From Lucinisca nassula (Eukaryota > Mollusca > Bivalvia > Lucinida > Lucinidae), in contig OY757010.1 of NCBI GenBank assembly GCA_963580285.1, positions 222,041,234 to 222,105,233 on the forward strand: DNA of 64,000 bases, in the 5' to 3' direction. Below, piece after piece: positions 30,899 through 41,949 of this stretch. Each line of letters starts with the position of its first letter. The first letter of the stretch is position 1. Both the position numbers and the translations under genes were made by a program. The notes below the pieces were generated by a model. The model made no database searches and was not told the DNA's origin. It worked only from the letters and a program-made list of their open reading frames with translations.

Positions 30899-32796
30899 AT
30901 AATTTATTTGAAAGTAAAAATGCATGTTTTCATGTGTATGCTGCATAAGTGTGCTGGTAAATATGGAAAAAATAGTAAACTCTTTTGTGAGGACTAAATT
31001 CCAACCATAATACCAGAAAACATTCAAACAATGAGGCTTTGAGCATCATCTACTTTGAGCATCATCTACTTTGAGCATCGTGGAAGAAAACTTACACGAC
31101 TTAACACCTTGATGTACGAGGTGCAGTCGAAAAGTTCCAGGACTGCCTTTGTAACTTTATTATTATTGGTAGTAGAATATAAGTTACATGTAAGCTAATT
31201 TGGCAGATTTATGAATTTTAATCATCAGTTCTAGTAAATATTATTGTTGGTATATAAGAAAATATCTTTATGATCACTTTTACATTCTGCAAATGGTGTA
31301 TACCCTGATCAGATGATGCATTGTTTAGCATCTGATCTGGGTCTACACGTTTTACATAACCCAACAAATAAGACCAGTCCAAAAATTCGTACCTGAAAAG
31401 GATAGCGCAGCTGTAAATAAACGTTACCTGGATATCGTTTTATAATGATAGTCACGTACCATCAGTAGTGTAAATCTATTGACACAGAAATTGCTGAGCA
31501 AGAGTACAGCTCAGAACATTAATTATTTCATCCTAAACAGAGCAAGACTACCATGGACACTTGTTTCATTCACAGTGCCTGTTGCCAAACCACCTCACGA
31601 AAACGCGTAGATAATTTTGCGCCCCTTTAACCCCAGTTTAGTGGCCTATACATTATTTCCTTATTTCGGCTCAAAATCATAGATTATTGGTACCCTTTAG
31701 AACCGCCTAAGCAAGGTGATTCTTAGGAGTACTTACAATCTATGATTTGAGCAGATACATGAAAGTATCAGATTCTTTTTATCGGAAAATTTTCCATTCT
31801 TTGATGACAAAAATTTCAGCTTATCTATCATTTGAATATAATTTGTTTTCGTAATAATGTGTACATTGCATTTCTGAATCCACGTTACGAAAACACGCCT
31901 ATTCAAATATATTGACAATTTTATCACAAAAAAAAAAAACGATATTTTTCATTTTTGTTGTTGTTGTTGTTGCAAACACAGATAGCCTTAACGAGGCAGT
32001 TCTAACGAGTACCCACAATCTATGTTTTTGAGCGGAAATAATAATATAAAAATATTGTGAACCCCTATATATAAACCCCATTTTTACAATGTTAAAGTGG
32101 GGTTTAAGCGGTCAAAAGTATGTAGGTACGTTTTTGTGAGGAGGATAAATCCTCTTTTTACCCACATCTACAGATATAGCTTTGCCTATATAATATACGT
32201 GTATCTCAAATTTCTTTGTCTAGTTTCCTGTGAAATTACCTAATAAGGGCATGTCTGCGCTCGTAGCCTCGTACCCAGGCTATGCGTTTTAGTTGGTCGC
32301 GTTCATGCGTTTAATAAATGTAAATTTGAAAGTGCTATATTTTTTCTCGTGACCCTCCACAATAATAATAATAATAATTATAATTTCTAGCATCTTTTAG
32401 TGGGGAATAATTAACTTTAAAAACTGGGGAAGCCTTCCTTTTAAAAGGAAACTTTATTTCTCTTATTTCTGATTCTAGAACATAGACAATAAGACGGTTC
32501 TAATCCAAAATCTATGTTTTGAGCAGAAAGAAAAAAATGTCACATTTTTAAATTTAACAGTCATTTTCACAGCCATAAATCCCATTTTATTGCAAAGACT
32601 TGTTAACCTTTCGTGAGCTCGAATATCTTTCTCAAAAAGGTGGTAGCTCAAACCTGAAGTAGAAGCCGTCAGAAGCTCGTCCAGCTGCACCAAACGAAGG
32701 CAAAACCATGTTTTCCGGAACTCCCGATACCCCATCAATCCCTTAACATACCAAAAACAAACATAACCTCAATCAAAAGGGCATGAAAAAAATAAG
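30899..32796. other. Body of the 10.4-kb element, right part
   Basis: No coding region. At 31113-31150 TACGAGGTGCAGTCGAAAAG resembles a mariner-type terminal repeat. M-family blocks occur at about 31600-31900, 31900-32130 and 32470-32600 (words such as ACGAGTACCCACAATCTATG, and a CTATAT AAACCCC block). Confidence 0.5.
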
Positions 32797-32932
32797 GGCG
32801 AAACGACCCACCTAATCAGGGCGAAACGACCCACGGGCGAAACGACCCAGGGCGAAACGACTCAGGGCGAAACGACCCACGGGCGAAACGACTCCTGGGC
32901 GAAACGACTCACGGGCGAAACGACCCGAGACC
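32797..32932 (-). repeat. Right terminal array of the 10.4-kb element
   Basis: Eight GGGCGAAACGA(C/T)(C/T)C units, ending CGACCCGAGACC. It is the inverse of the left array. Confidence 0.85.
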
Positions 32933-35640
32933 GATGTACTGGGAGAACAAAAGTGGACCAAGAACGGTCCCTTGCGGGACTCCAGACAAAACTGGTGCCC
33001 ACTCCGAAGATTCACCATTAACAACAACCCGCTGTTTTCTGTAGCAGAGAAAGGAATCTATCCATTTGAGGGTCTTTCCCCCAATTCCATAACCAAATAA
33101 CTTAGATTTAAGAAGTTCATGAGGAGGGGTGTCAAAAGCCTTCTCGAAGTCCAGAATAAATGTGTCCACCTGTCCCCCTTTGTCCAAGATTTTTGCCCAG
33201 TCATTAATAACTGTGCTTAGCTGAGTTTCACAACTGTGTCTTTTCCTAAATGCATGTTGCCTGTCTGACAAAAGTTTATGTTCGTCCAAGTGGGCCATGA
33301 TGTTTGAGCAGACTATATGTTCCAGCAATTTACACAGAACACAAGTCAGAGACACAGGGCGATAATTATGGGCAAGAGCCCTATCTCCTTTTTTGAAGAG
33401 TGGACAAATATTTGCTAAGAGCCATTCTTTGGGGATTTCACCCGTATCAAGAGACTGTTGAAACAAGTGTGCGAAAACAGGACCCAACTCATTTGCTAGT
33501 TCCTTCAGGACTCTGGGATGAAGCTCATCAGGTCCTAAGGCCTTACTGGGGTTTAAGCCTTGAAGTAATTTGATCACTCCTGCAGCTCTCACAACAATAT
33601 TATTCATGAATGGGGCCGATCTTCCAGTCAATGGAACCTCCTTGAACTCAGTTTTATTAAATGCATCATTGAATTGACCAACTAGTTCCTCTGCCCTTTC
33701 AGAGTCTGATTCAGCAACCCCGTCCCCTCCTCTTTTATTAAGGGGCGGGATACCTTGCCTGTCTTTCTTCTGGCTATTAATATATCTGTAGAAGTCTCTG
33801 GGATTTGCCTTTACACCACCTACCAAGTTATTCACATACAAATCATGCTGATTTTTTATATCAGTCTTGATTTCACGTCTCAAGTTTTCAAATTTTGTCC
33901 GGAGTTTACCACTTCCCGTCTTTTTTGCCTTTGCATGAATCTTATTCCTTCTGCGAATTTTCCTTCTTATCTCTGGAGTGATCCAGGGAATAGAAGATAC
34001 AGCCCTACTAGTTTTTGAGGGGATATGATTTTCGGCCGAAGTATGAATGAAAGAAGTTATCAAATCAAAATTCTCCTGTATAGACCGAGCATCTGAATGA
34101 CCATTAAAGTAATTCTCCTTTGCAAATCTGAGTGCATCCTTCCTCATAGTTTCATAGTCACCTTTCTGATATGAGAACACCTTCCTCCGAGGTTTCTTTA
34201 TTGGTGGGATGTGAATTTTTAAATATCCGGAGACAACATCGTGGTCACTTAGTTTATCTGGGGAATGAATGTCTTCGAATTGTCCTGGCAAAGTCGTTAG
34301 GATCAGATCCAATGTGTTCTTATCACGAGTGGGGAAGTTAACAATTTGTTCAAGGCCATGATCGTTCATAATATCAATTAATATTTGTCCTTCAGACTGA
34401 CTCAGCATTGTGCCTTGTTTGCTGAGCCTGTCGGGCCAAGCAATGTCTCTGAAGTTGAGGTCACCTAGAACATGTACAGCCGGGAGTTTTTTACCCTTAT
34501 GCTGTGATTTGATGCAATCCAGTTGGTCTTTAAACAACTGGAAGTTTTCGATTGTACCATTTGGTGGTCGATACCAACTTGCTACGAAGTGGGAAGTTTT
34601 ATTTGCAAAAACCTTAACCCAGACCGATTTGGTGTCATTTTCAGGTTCCATGAAAGGCATGTGAGGGATGTCTCTATGAATGAGCAACATCACCCCACCG
34701 CCATGAGAGTTCCTATCTTTTCTGTACACACAGTACTCACAAGTGTCAGGGAAAAGCTCAGATGTAGTTATTGAACTGTCAATCTTTGTTTCCTGAATAG
34801 CAACAATATGAGGTTGAGATGTATCGAGGAAAGCTAAAAGTTCAAGAATTTTCCCTCTAATTCCATTTATGTTTATACTACAAAGTTTCAAACCTTTCAC
34901 AAAATTTGACTTAGTTTCATCAGCAGTTGAAGATTTGCCTCGCTTATCCTCTGACAGAGGTTCAAACCTGTTTAGCTTACTCAGTTCTACATATTCATCA
35001 AAGAAGGAGTCTGAAAAGTTACAGACCTCACATTTTGGACATATCCAGTGGCAGCTTGAATTTACCAAAGTGCCATATTCTGCATCTGAAATGAAGGAAC
35101 AGTCAGTGTGTATCCACATTTCACATTGATCACACTGAACGGCTTTGTGGCCATTAAGGACAGCACCACTGCAAAGACCACAGTCAGCTTTGCAGTCTTT
35201 GCAATACCAAGTTCCAGCTCTAGATTCAATTTCTAACAATTGACTGTTATCCAAATCAGAACATGAGGAGTGAAAGCGCTGTTTACAGTCCTCACATTCT
35301 ATCCATTTCTCTGAACCTTTGCAATATTTTTTGCAGAGTCCGCAGCGAAACCTTGGGCCGGGGTTAGTTTCAATGTCTCCGGCCAAGATTAGAAGTAAAG
35401 CCAAGTTTGTATCGCGCAAGGACTTGAAGTTTCGCAAGCCCTCCGAACACCTTCTGTTCCCATTCTTCCTTGTTAATGCCAAGTACTGGGAAATTCTACT
35501 ACTACTCTCCTTTATTGAAATCTTGCACTCCTGATTTCCATCATCTGGATGCATTCTATCAGTTGTTTTCCAAAGAGTGAACCCAAGAATTAAGACCATG
35601 GGAAACAGGGAGACCTTCATTTAAATATACCGGGTAGTGA
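32933..35640 (-). mobile_element. CR1-like copy 2, 5' part
   Basis: 5' portion of the element whose 3' part is 21553-22492. The join falls in the codons following GPLLFSLYIND. The 5' untranslated limit is not defined. The sequence is close to copy 1, with many silent differences. Confidence 0.85.
32941..35620 (-). CDS. CR1-like protein with 2A-like motif, two zinc fingers, EN, RT (split)
   Basis: About 893 residues from an ATG at 35620 to the foldback insertion. Residues 3-17 are hydrophobic (LFPMVLILGFTLW), like a signal peptide. Residues 81-89 are GDIETNPGP, the D(V/I)ExNPGP signature of 2A-like ribosome-skipping peptides, preceded by LALLLILA. Two zinc fingers follow (CGLCKKYC ... ECEDCKQRFHSSC, then a PHD finger CEMWIHTDC ... 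WICPKC). An APE-type endonuclease (SININGIRGK, QETKID, GDLNF, LSDHD) comes next, then the first part of an RT (NYRPVSLT, DFEKAFD, GVPQGTVLGPLLF). The RT is cut before FADD, which lies on the 22.4-kb side. Known CR1-type elements of some marine animals carry functional 2A sequences; activity here is inferred from the motif. Confidence 0.88.
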
Positions 35641-36544
35641 TTTGATGATTTCTAATGACTTACTATGGGGTGTCAAGCAACAATCCTGATTCCGAGTCTG
35701 TCACAGCCAGCACACTGACAGCTACAAAGGACCATTCAGTATACTGGTCCAATTATATACAGCTCAGCACACTCAAATATCTGACAACACACAGGCTCTC
35801 CAGAAAAATGAATGTGACAAGCGACCTAATTTTGATCCTAAGAATTTCAGTTTACGTTACCCCACCCACCAGTGAGGTGATGGCGGGAAAGAATGTCAGC
35901 AATTTTTTCAATCTACAAGACAAACAAATCACAATCTAGGGTAACCAGCAATAAAATGTTACTGGTTTACGCATGTCTGTTATATACCCATAATATGGGT
36001 TATAGGCAAATCAATGGCATTTGACAACAAACAAATGATGAACAATTCCCACCCCCTTCGAACCACACACATCCACACGCAATAATATGAAATAAAGGCT
36101 CTGCCTTTTGAGCAAACACACTAATTGTAAGACGAGAAGCGCTTTCCACCCTAACCAGAATCTTCGGTAAATGCTTCGGTAAATGCTTCGGTAAATGCTA
36201 TGGTAGCTCGTTGGTTCAAGCGCGGTGCTTGGTTTTAACCGGCATATTTCATTTATTTCATTCACGCAGTTTTGAAACTTTCCCGCTATCAAACTTCAGC
36301 GCTTGACGCAACAGTCTTCGAAAAGAGCTTTTTAAAATTGTTTCGTCGCTTTTTAGTGTTTCTTTTGTGATTGGACTTGACTCCTTTTAATTTTAAGAAG
36401 CAATTTTGGATATGAATACAATTCTCATGAACTCTGTAAAGATGGTGGATTATCGCAAGAAATTGTACGAGATTCCAGGCGTGATTTGGGTGCCTAAGTA
36501 TGTTGTTCCAGCCTCTCTACAGTAAAGCAAACACTTGGTGTGTT
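35641..36544. other. Unassigned stretch with a short ORF at 36411-36524
   Basis: No recognised repeat in most of it; GGTAAATGCTTC is tandemly repeated at 36166-36200. ATG at 36411 opens 37 codons (MNTILMNSVKMVDYRKK...). The last codons overlap a GTATGT that could be a splice donor. It lies upstream of the Munc18-type exons but does not resemble the conserved Munc18 N-terminus. Confidence 0.3.
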
Positions 36545-37015
36545 TGCTACTAACGTCCGTCCGAAACTTAAACGCAGTCAATAACTTCCTTATTTCTGGA
36601 TGGATTTTCAAATTACTTTGTAGAAATGTAAACCATCATAAGACGATGTGTCACATGCAAAACCCAGGTCCGTACCTCCAAGGTCAAGGTCATACTTAGA
36701 GGTCAAAGATAAAAAAAAGGTATGCAGTCAATAACTTTCTTATTTCTGTATGGATTTTGAAATTACTTTGTAGAAATGTTAACCGTCATGAGAGGATCTG
36801 TCACGTGCAAAACCCAGGTCCGTACCGTCAATGTCAAGGTCATTCTTTGAGGTCAAAGGTCAAAAAATGGGTCCGAAACTTAAACGCAATAACTTTCTTA
36901 TTTCTGGATGGATTTTTGAAATTACTTTGTAGAAATGTTAACCATCATGAGACAATGTGTCCCATGCAAAACCCAGGTCCGTACCTCCAAGGTCAAGGTC
37001 ATAAATGGGTTAAAA
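36545..37015 (+). repeat. Tandem repeat, about 150-165-bp units (3 units)
   Basis: Units begin near GTCAATAACTTCCTTATTTC and contain CAAGGTCAAGGTCAT and GAGGTCAAAG. The same unit type builds the arrays at 42.6, 45.4 and 56.2 kb. A perfect AGGTCAAAGGTCA is at 36850-36862. Confidence 0.75.
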
Positions 37016-37047
37016 GACTTCCTTAAAATGAAAGCAAAACGTTTATA

Positions 37048-37420
37048 CAGTTGACTCTCGTTATCTCGACCTCGCCGATCTCGATCCTGTCACTTATGTC
37101 GAACCGATTTCTAAGTCCCGCACATTTCCCCTATATATTTATTGTATTTCAACTTTGCATGTGTCGAACTACTTTTAAGTCGACGTTTTTGCTATCTTGC
37201 CCATCATTTTCAGTCCCTGAAGATATTTTTCTGTATTTTTACTACTGCATATCTCGAACCGAAATTCATGATGAAAAGAATGAAAAAAATGATGTTGCCG
37301 GACTTTCAGTTAAAGAATTTACAAAACAGTTCATCAATACTCACAATGTTTTTAATTTTCCAATTTGTCCAGCTGTGTGGTTCGCAATTAAAAGAAAACT
37401 GTTGTGCAGGCTGATTAGTA
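37048..37420 (+). repeat. pogo/Tigger-like terminal fragment
   Basis: TACAGTTGACTCTCGTTATC starts with TA plus the CAGT-type end usual for pogo/Tigger elements. TCTCGATC, GTCGAAC and CTCGAACC words follow as in their AT/TCGA-rich termini. Body decayed; the right end was not found. Confidence 0.45.
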
Positions 37421-37853
37421 TTCACTAGTATCACAATGGCATGCAGAGCTTGAGAACAGCATGTGAAACATTCTCTGTGTAGCCCGGGATTGCAGTCAGT
37501 TGTTGATCGGTTGATCAGCATCTGATTGCTTATCAAATGATGAATCATGCAATGTGTTGAATATGTGCTGACTGATAAGACTATTTAATTTGCGAAAAAC
37601 GGCAAATCTGCACCAACAATTTCATATGATCAGCCTGCACCTGTCGTTGTGATCAGAATCTTTGCTGTTCAAAGGAGCCCTCTATGGCTTCTGCGCTATT
37701 CATAACAGAACGAACAAAGATAGCAATATCTATTCTATCTAGGCAGTAAAGGAAAAAGGCATGGATTACGATAACCCACCCGTGTGACTTACATAGCACC
37801 AAAATGGTTGATTTTCTGATGATAATTTGTGATATTTTTTCTTATTATGCCCC

Positions 37854-38133
37854 CACGTATTCGGAGAATACCGGAAGGGCATTAAGTTTTACCCCTGTCC
37901 GTTCGTCCGTTTGTTCGTCCGGTGACATCGTGTCCAGGCCATAACTCCTAAACCGTATGGAATATATTCATGAAACTTCACAGTTGCATTCATCACACTG
38001 AGACGATGTGTCATGAACAAGGAAGACAACTCTTGCATTTTTGGTTTTTGAATTATCTGCCCTTGATTTAGTTCCATATAGTAATGAATGGCATTTGGCG
38101 GGGGCATCCGTGTCCTATGGACACCTTTTCTAG
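37854..38133 (+). mobile_element. Short HINE-like element F2a
   Basis: The 5' end folds (ATGCCC...GTATTC GGA GAATAC...GGGCAT). ATGCCCCC is matched by GGGGGCAT near the other end (38100-38107). A 3' hairpin GTGTCC TAT GGACAC is followed by TTTTCTAG. The interior has the TCCGTTCGTCCG stretch and CATAACTCCTAAACCG. The architecture matches the long elements at 42.3, 46.3, 55.8 and 56.8 kb. Confidence 0.6.
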
Positions 38134-38349
38134 TTTATACTCAAAATATATATTGTGGGTGTTCGTTACACCTCGTTGAGGTGGTTCTGACGAGTACCAG
38201 GGCTCAAGCTAGAGGGCAACTCAGACGAAGAAGTCGCCCTGTTGGGGCTCACTTTGCCGACTTTGGAGATGAAAGCGAAAAAAATCTGGCCCTGAAATTT
38301 TGCCCGTTTTTTTTTTTCTCCGATATCTTAATAAGTTATGAATCAAATT

Positions 38350-38426
38350 TCTAGGGACTCAAGAGCGAGTTCAAAACAACAGTAGTAAACGAGCCATCAG
38401 TGTTCGAACCATCAGAGTTTTACTGT
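38350..38426 (+). repeat. Right-end fragment of a Tigger-like MITE
   Basis: GGACTCAAGAGCGAGTTC to CATCAGAGTTTTACTG, the right third of the element at 38445. It is followed by the same 19-bp flank (TATAAGGCTTTACATGCTA) as the full copy. Confidence 0.6.
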
Positions 38427-38444
38427 ATAAGGCTTTACATGCTA

Positions 38445-38786
38445 CAGTCGAACTTCGATGACTCGAACACCTTTGGGACCATGAAAATCTGTTCGAGACA
38501 GGAGTAGTTCGAGCCACTGAGGGCTAATGCCAGGAGGCATAACAACATACTTTAGGACATTTTTTCTGTGTTCTATAATGAAAAATGTATGCTGTGTGTA
38601 CTCATTAGAATTAGCATTAGATTCTAATGAGTACACACAGCATACATTTGCAAGATAAAAGAATTAAATATCCTAATTTTACTCTTCCTATTTCTTACGT
38701 ACAGAAATTCCCTAGGGACTCAAGAACGGGTTCGACTCAGCCATGGTAAACGAGCCATCAGTGTTCCAGCCATCAGAGTTTAACTG
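38445..38786. mobile_element. Tigger-like MITE T1
   Basis: TA-flanked, with imperfect inverted ends CAGTCGAACTTCGATGACTC and the inverse ending CATCAGAGTTTAACTG. The centre (about 38586-38650) is a hairpin with 27-bp perfect arms (ATGTATGCTGTGTGTACTCA ...). No ORF. The same family at 46807 has cleaner ends. Confidence 0.7.
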
Positions 38787-38873
38787 TATAAGGCTTTACA
38801 TGCTAATTGTCAGCTGAAATATTTTTCCCAGATAAAATAAATTGTCATCTACCATAGAAGTTTCTGTGGTGTT

Positions 38874-39086
38874 TTAACCCTTATCTTGCTGAATATTCAT
38901 TTAAGCCACGCCCATTTCTGTCTGTCAACCAATCAAAATACTTGATGTAATTTATTGCTACAAATTCATAAACTGAATGCCAAACAGTGTAGATCCTGAT
39001 CAGATGGCTTCTTCAGAAGCCATTTGATCTGGATCTACACTGTTTCCAAAGATAGGGGTTGTCGTGAACAGCATGATAAGAGTTAA
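38874..39086. mobile_element. TTAA-flanked MITE P1 (piggyBac-type ends)
   Basis: TTAACCCTTATCTTGCTGAA at the left and CATGATAAGAGTTAA at the right. The centre has a palindrome AAACAGTGTAGATC...GATCTACACTGTTT. TTAA duplications with CCCTT ends are typical of piggyBac-like elements (Kolobok is the alternative). It is 280 nt upstream of the host exon at 39367. Confidence 0.65.
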
Positions 39087-39366
39087 AAAGAGTTTGCCAA
39101 CTACCAGAAAAATCTTAAAACTTGGGACATCTTGAGGACTTGATCTAATTCTCAAAAATGTTTTACGATCTAACAAGAAGTCCAAAAGGTGCATTCAAAA
39201 TTGCAGACAGTGAGACCCTGATCAGTCTGATCTGGGTCTGCACTGTTTGCTAATGCCTATCTGTCCCAATACTTTAGGATCATTATGGTACATGTAAAAT
39301 TCCACGATAAAAATTTTAATGGAATATCACATGAAGTTCAATACTTGCTTGATTAATCTGTTTCAG

Positions 39367-39498
39367 AGATAATGACTGACGTCATTCAGGCGTCAAAGAG
39401 GGAGGGAGAGTGGCGGGTGCTGATTGTGGACCAGCTGAGCATGAGAATGATTTCCTCATGTTGTAAGATGCATGAAATCATGTCAGAGGGAATCACAT
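39367..39498 (+). CDS. Sec1/Munc18 family protein, exon 2 equivalent
   Basis: The translation from ATA at 39369 gives 43 residues containing [20 protein letters not shown] and [11 protein letters not shown]. This matches the conserved N-terminal domain 1 of syntaxin-binding proteins (STXBP1/UNC-18/ROP). An acceptor (CTGTTTCAG) precedes it and a good donor (ACAT|GTAAGT) follows, leaving the frame in phase 1, which joins correctly to the exon at 47848. Whether the exon starts at 39367 or 39369 depends on the unseen exon 1. The protein family clamps syntaxin and templates SNARE assembly in membrane fusion and neurotransmitter release. The resemblance is stronger to STXBP1/2 than to STXBP3. No frame break. 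Confidence 0.88.
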
Positions 39499-39569
39499 GT
39501 AAGTTTAAAACCTAGAAAATATTTCATGTAAAAAATCCAGGCCATCTTTATCAGGACTATAAATGTTCA

Positions 39570-39845
39570 AATGTCCATTACAATAACACACCCGTGCGAC
39601 ATAGTGCATTTTTCACATCTTCAAAATAGCTTCTTTTCTGCTGAAAATCTGTGATATTTTTCTTATTTATAGTGTAAACATAGGTTGTGGGTGCTCTTTG
39701 GAACTGCCTCATTGAGGCAGTTCTAACGAGTACCCACAATCTATGTTTTTGATCAAAAATAAGGCAGATAATGTGTACCCCCATAAACCCCACTTTTCTC
39801 TATATAAAGTGGGATTTAGGGGCGTCTATTTCATGGACTTATTAT
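39570..39845. repeat. M-family MITE-like repeat
   Basis: CCGTGCGACATAGTGC at the left. The central hairpin ACATAGGTTGTGGGTGCTC / GAGTACCCACAATCTATG surrounds GCCTCATTGAGGC. TAAACCCCACTTT...AAAGTGGGATTTAGG is at the right. It lies in the Munc18-gene intron. Confidence 0.6.
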
Positions 39846-40071
39846 CGTGACTCGCCCTTACAACTTTCGATGCTGAAAAGCAAAACACTGGGGAATTCAT
39901 ACTGTATTGCTCGCCTGGCACTGAAATTCACTCGCCAGTGGGAGTGGATGGGTATTTTTAACCTCTTTATATGCATGCATACATAAATATTGCAAGAAAA
40001 ATGTCTCATATAGAAGTCTCATACAAAAGTACTGGACAGTAGTTTTGGTGCCAAGGTTATAAGTTTAAGCC

Positions 40072-40284
40072 TTAACCCTTGTCCTGCTGATCCCGGATAT
40101 GCCTTTTCTTTGAAACAATGTAGATCCAGATCAGATGGCTTCTGACGAAGCCATCTGATCAGGATCTACATTGTTTGTCATTCAGGTTGTGAATTTGTTG
40201 TAATAATTTGCATCAAGTAATCTGATTGGTTGATAATCGGTAGTGGGTGTGGCATATATGAATATTCAGCAGGACAAGGGTTAA
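40072..40284. mobile_element. TTAA-flanked MITE P2
   Basis: 213 bp, TTAACCCTTGTCCTGCTGA to TTCAGCAGGACAAGGGTTAA. The ends are near-perfect inverted repeats. The central palindrome is AACAATGTAGATCCAGATCA and its inverse. Same length as P4 at 48013. Confidence 0.75.
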
Positions 40285-40340
40285 GATGCCGAGAAAAACT
40301 ACATCTGAAAATGCTGTTTTATAATGTGTGGCCACTACTC

Positions 40341-40470
40341 TGTCCTTTCAGGCCTTGTAGAAATAGATTGGGCTGCATGGTGCTTTTGCGCAGAATTGGA
40401 ACAGACCAAACTTTTGAGTTCTGGTAAACAGCTTAGAAGGTCTAAGCCTGTTCAGGAAAAGTGGTGTTAG
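40341..40470 (+). repeat. SINE-X fragment, diverged
   Basis: GAAATAGATTGGGCTGCATG through TTAGAAGGTCTAAGCCTG, the 5' half of the X repeat. Confidence 0.6.
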
Positions 40471-40671
40471 TAGGTCTGTCAAGGTCAATAACACAGAGGT
40501 CAATGTCTGCAGTTTCTGTATCAATTGAAATTCTGTAGTTAAAGTACCATGATATATAGATAGCTGTTGTCACAGATTGTATCAAGGCTTGAGAATTCTG
40601 GCTGTCCCATTTCTAACATTATCTTCTCTATAAATATCTAAAAGTTTCATCTTATTGGCCTGCAGTAGTAG

Positions 40672-40817
40672 TTTGTTTTGTTTGAGGTTTAATGTCCCCA
40701 TCAACACTGTAAAGGTCATTTTGGAGAAGCTGTTTCCAATTTTGTGGGACTTTTACCAGAACTTGAGATGAAATGACATCTCAAGCCCTGCCGCCCAATG
40801 AAGCCAATAGGGTTTAT
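40672..40817 (-). repeat. SINE-X copy 4, 3' half
   Basis: Minus-orientation X repeat from its tail (GAGGTTTAATGTCCCCATC) to AATAGGGTTTAT. The inserted element at 40818-41949 separates it from the remaining part at 41950-42100. Confidence 0.8.
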
Positions 40818-41949
40818 CAGAGCTCTCGGAAACGCAGCATTCTGCGTATTTTACGCCAACTTTTGCCGTTGTACGCGTAAAATTCACAACCGGCGATTCT
40901 TGTGTACGCATGTTTTTTATTGCGACACACGTCCAAAATTACAGAAGCGGTAAATTCAGAAGCTAATTTAGGCCGCTTATGCAATACCAATAAAAGATCA
41001 AATGCGGCCCGCTTTTTATGTTGGAAGCGCACGTGCCACAAATCAGTAGGCGTGACCTATATTGACAGGTATTTTTGCACCTGTCAGTGGGAGAGACGAT
41101 ATTGGAAAGTGGTCGGTTTGCGGCACGTGTTAAAAATGATTGTACCTGTTTAATCTCGCCGCGCTAATCCCCGTGTTATTACGGATTACAATTAATTAGT
41201 TTACTAATTGATGTAAGCTCATATCATCAACGGATTAGCATGAGTCGGTAAAATATCACGTTTAGATAAACCAGGGTTACGGCGAAGACGATATAATTGA
41301 CGAATTACCAATGTCATGTATTTTCGCGACTACACGATCGTACTTTTTATCGCTCGGTCAAAGTGTGTTTCGACGTTTACTGGTGACAAAAATGTATGTA
41401 ATTCTTCAAAATACAATCATTTTTATCAATTACAGGAAGTCAGGCGTGGTTAGGATGCTTCCCCTACGTATTTGTTTACACCAATTAAAAATAATTGAGC
41501 TACTCTCACGTACATACGTCCGAATTTGAAAGCACAAATATAGCTAAATAGAATGCTGCTTTTCTGATCTGGGTTTACATTATATCTGCTGTTATCCTAA
41601 TACAACCTTATTTTTATGTGGTATTATTGACTAGAAGTGTGAGAATAAATCTGAGCAACTGCATTGGTGGGGGGGGGGGGAGTGGGGGGGGGGGGGGATA
41701 GACACATCAGTGAAATATTTCTAACTAGTACCCACAATCTACATGTAAGAGTCTGGGAGCCATGAAAGTATACAGTTTTTCATATGGACGTGTAGCCTGT
41801 TAATAAGAAGTTTTTGTCTATGTTCTATGCGCGATCAAGATCAGAACTCCAACTTTTTATGTGGGAATCCAACTTTTTATCTGTGAATCCTACTTTTTAC
41901 AAGGAAGGATTCCTGGAATCCTGTTTTCAAAATCCTAGTGAGAGCTCTG
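40818..41949. mobile_element. 1132-bp DNA-transposon-like element with CAGAGCTCTC ends
   Basis: Begins CAGAGCTCTC and ends GAGAGCTCTG, a perfect 10-bp inverted pair. It is flanked by TTTAT on both sides (40813-40817 and 41950-41954), and the intact SINE-X consensus has a single TTTAT there, so the insertion is clean. Inside are frames up to 83 codons without motifs, three TCCAACTTTTTAT-like words near the right end and a G-rich run (41668-41697). No transposase was seen. The 5-bp duplication does not fit hAT (8 bp) or Tc1 (TA). Confidence 0.75.
41668..41697. repeat. Poly-G run
   Basis: Two runs of 12-14 G separated by AGT, inside the 1132-bp element. Confidence 0.8.

Larger units (their letters stand above)
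22493..32932. mobile_element. 10.4-kb foldback-like element with inverted 12-mer array termini
   Basis: It starts GGTTCCGGGTCGTTTCGCCC and ends with the near inverse (reverse complement GGTCTCGGGTCGTTTCGCCC). Each end has eight copies of GTCGTTTCGCC-type units (22493-22638, and inverted at 32797-32932). It is flanked by GATGTACA (22485-22492) and GATGTACT (32933-32940), an 8-bp duplication with one difference. The two flanks join into one continuous CR1 RT at that point. The body holds a SINE-X copy and a complete Ty3/gypsy element; without the latter the element is about 4.0 kb. No transposase frame is visible. Confidence 0.8.

Noticed and set aside
31113..31150. Complete second mariner element at 31.1 kb
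   Set aside because: Only one terminal-repeat-like stretch is present; no transposase sequence and no second end.
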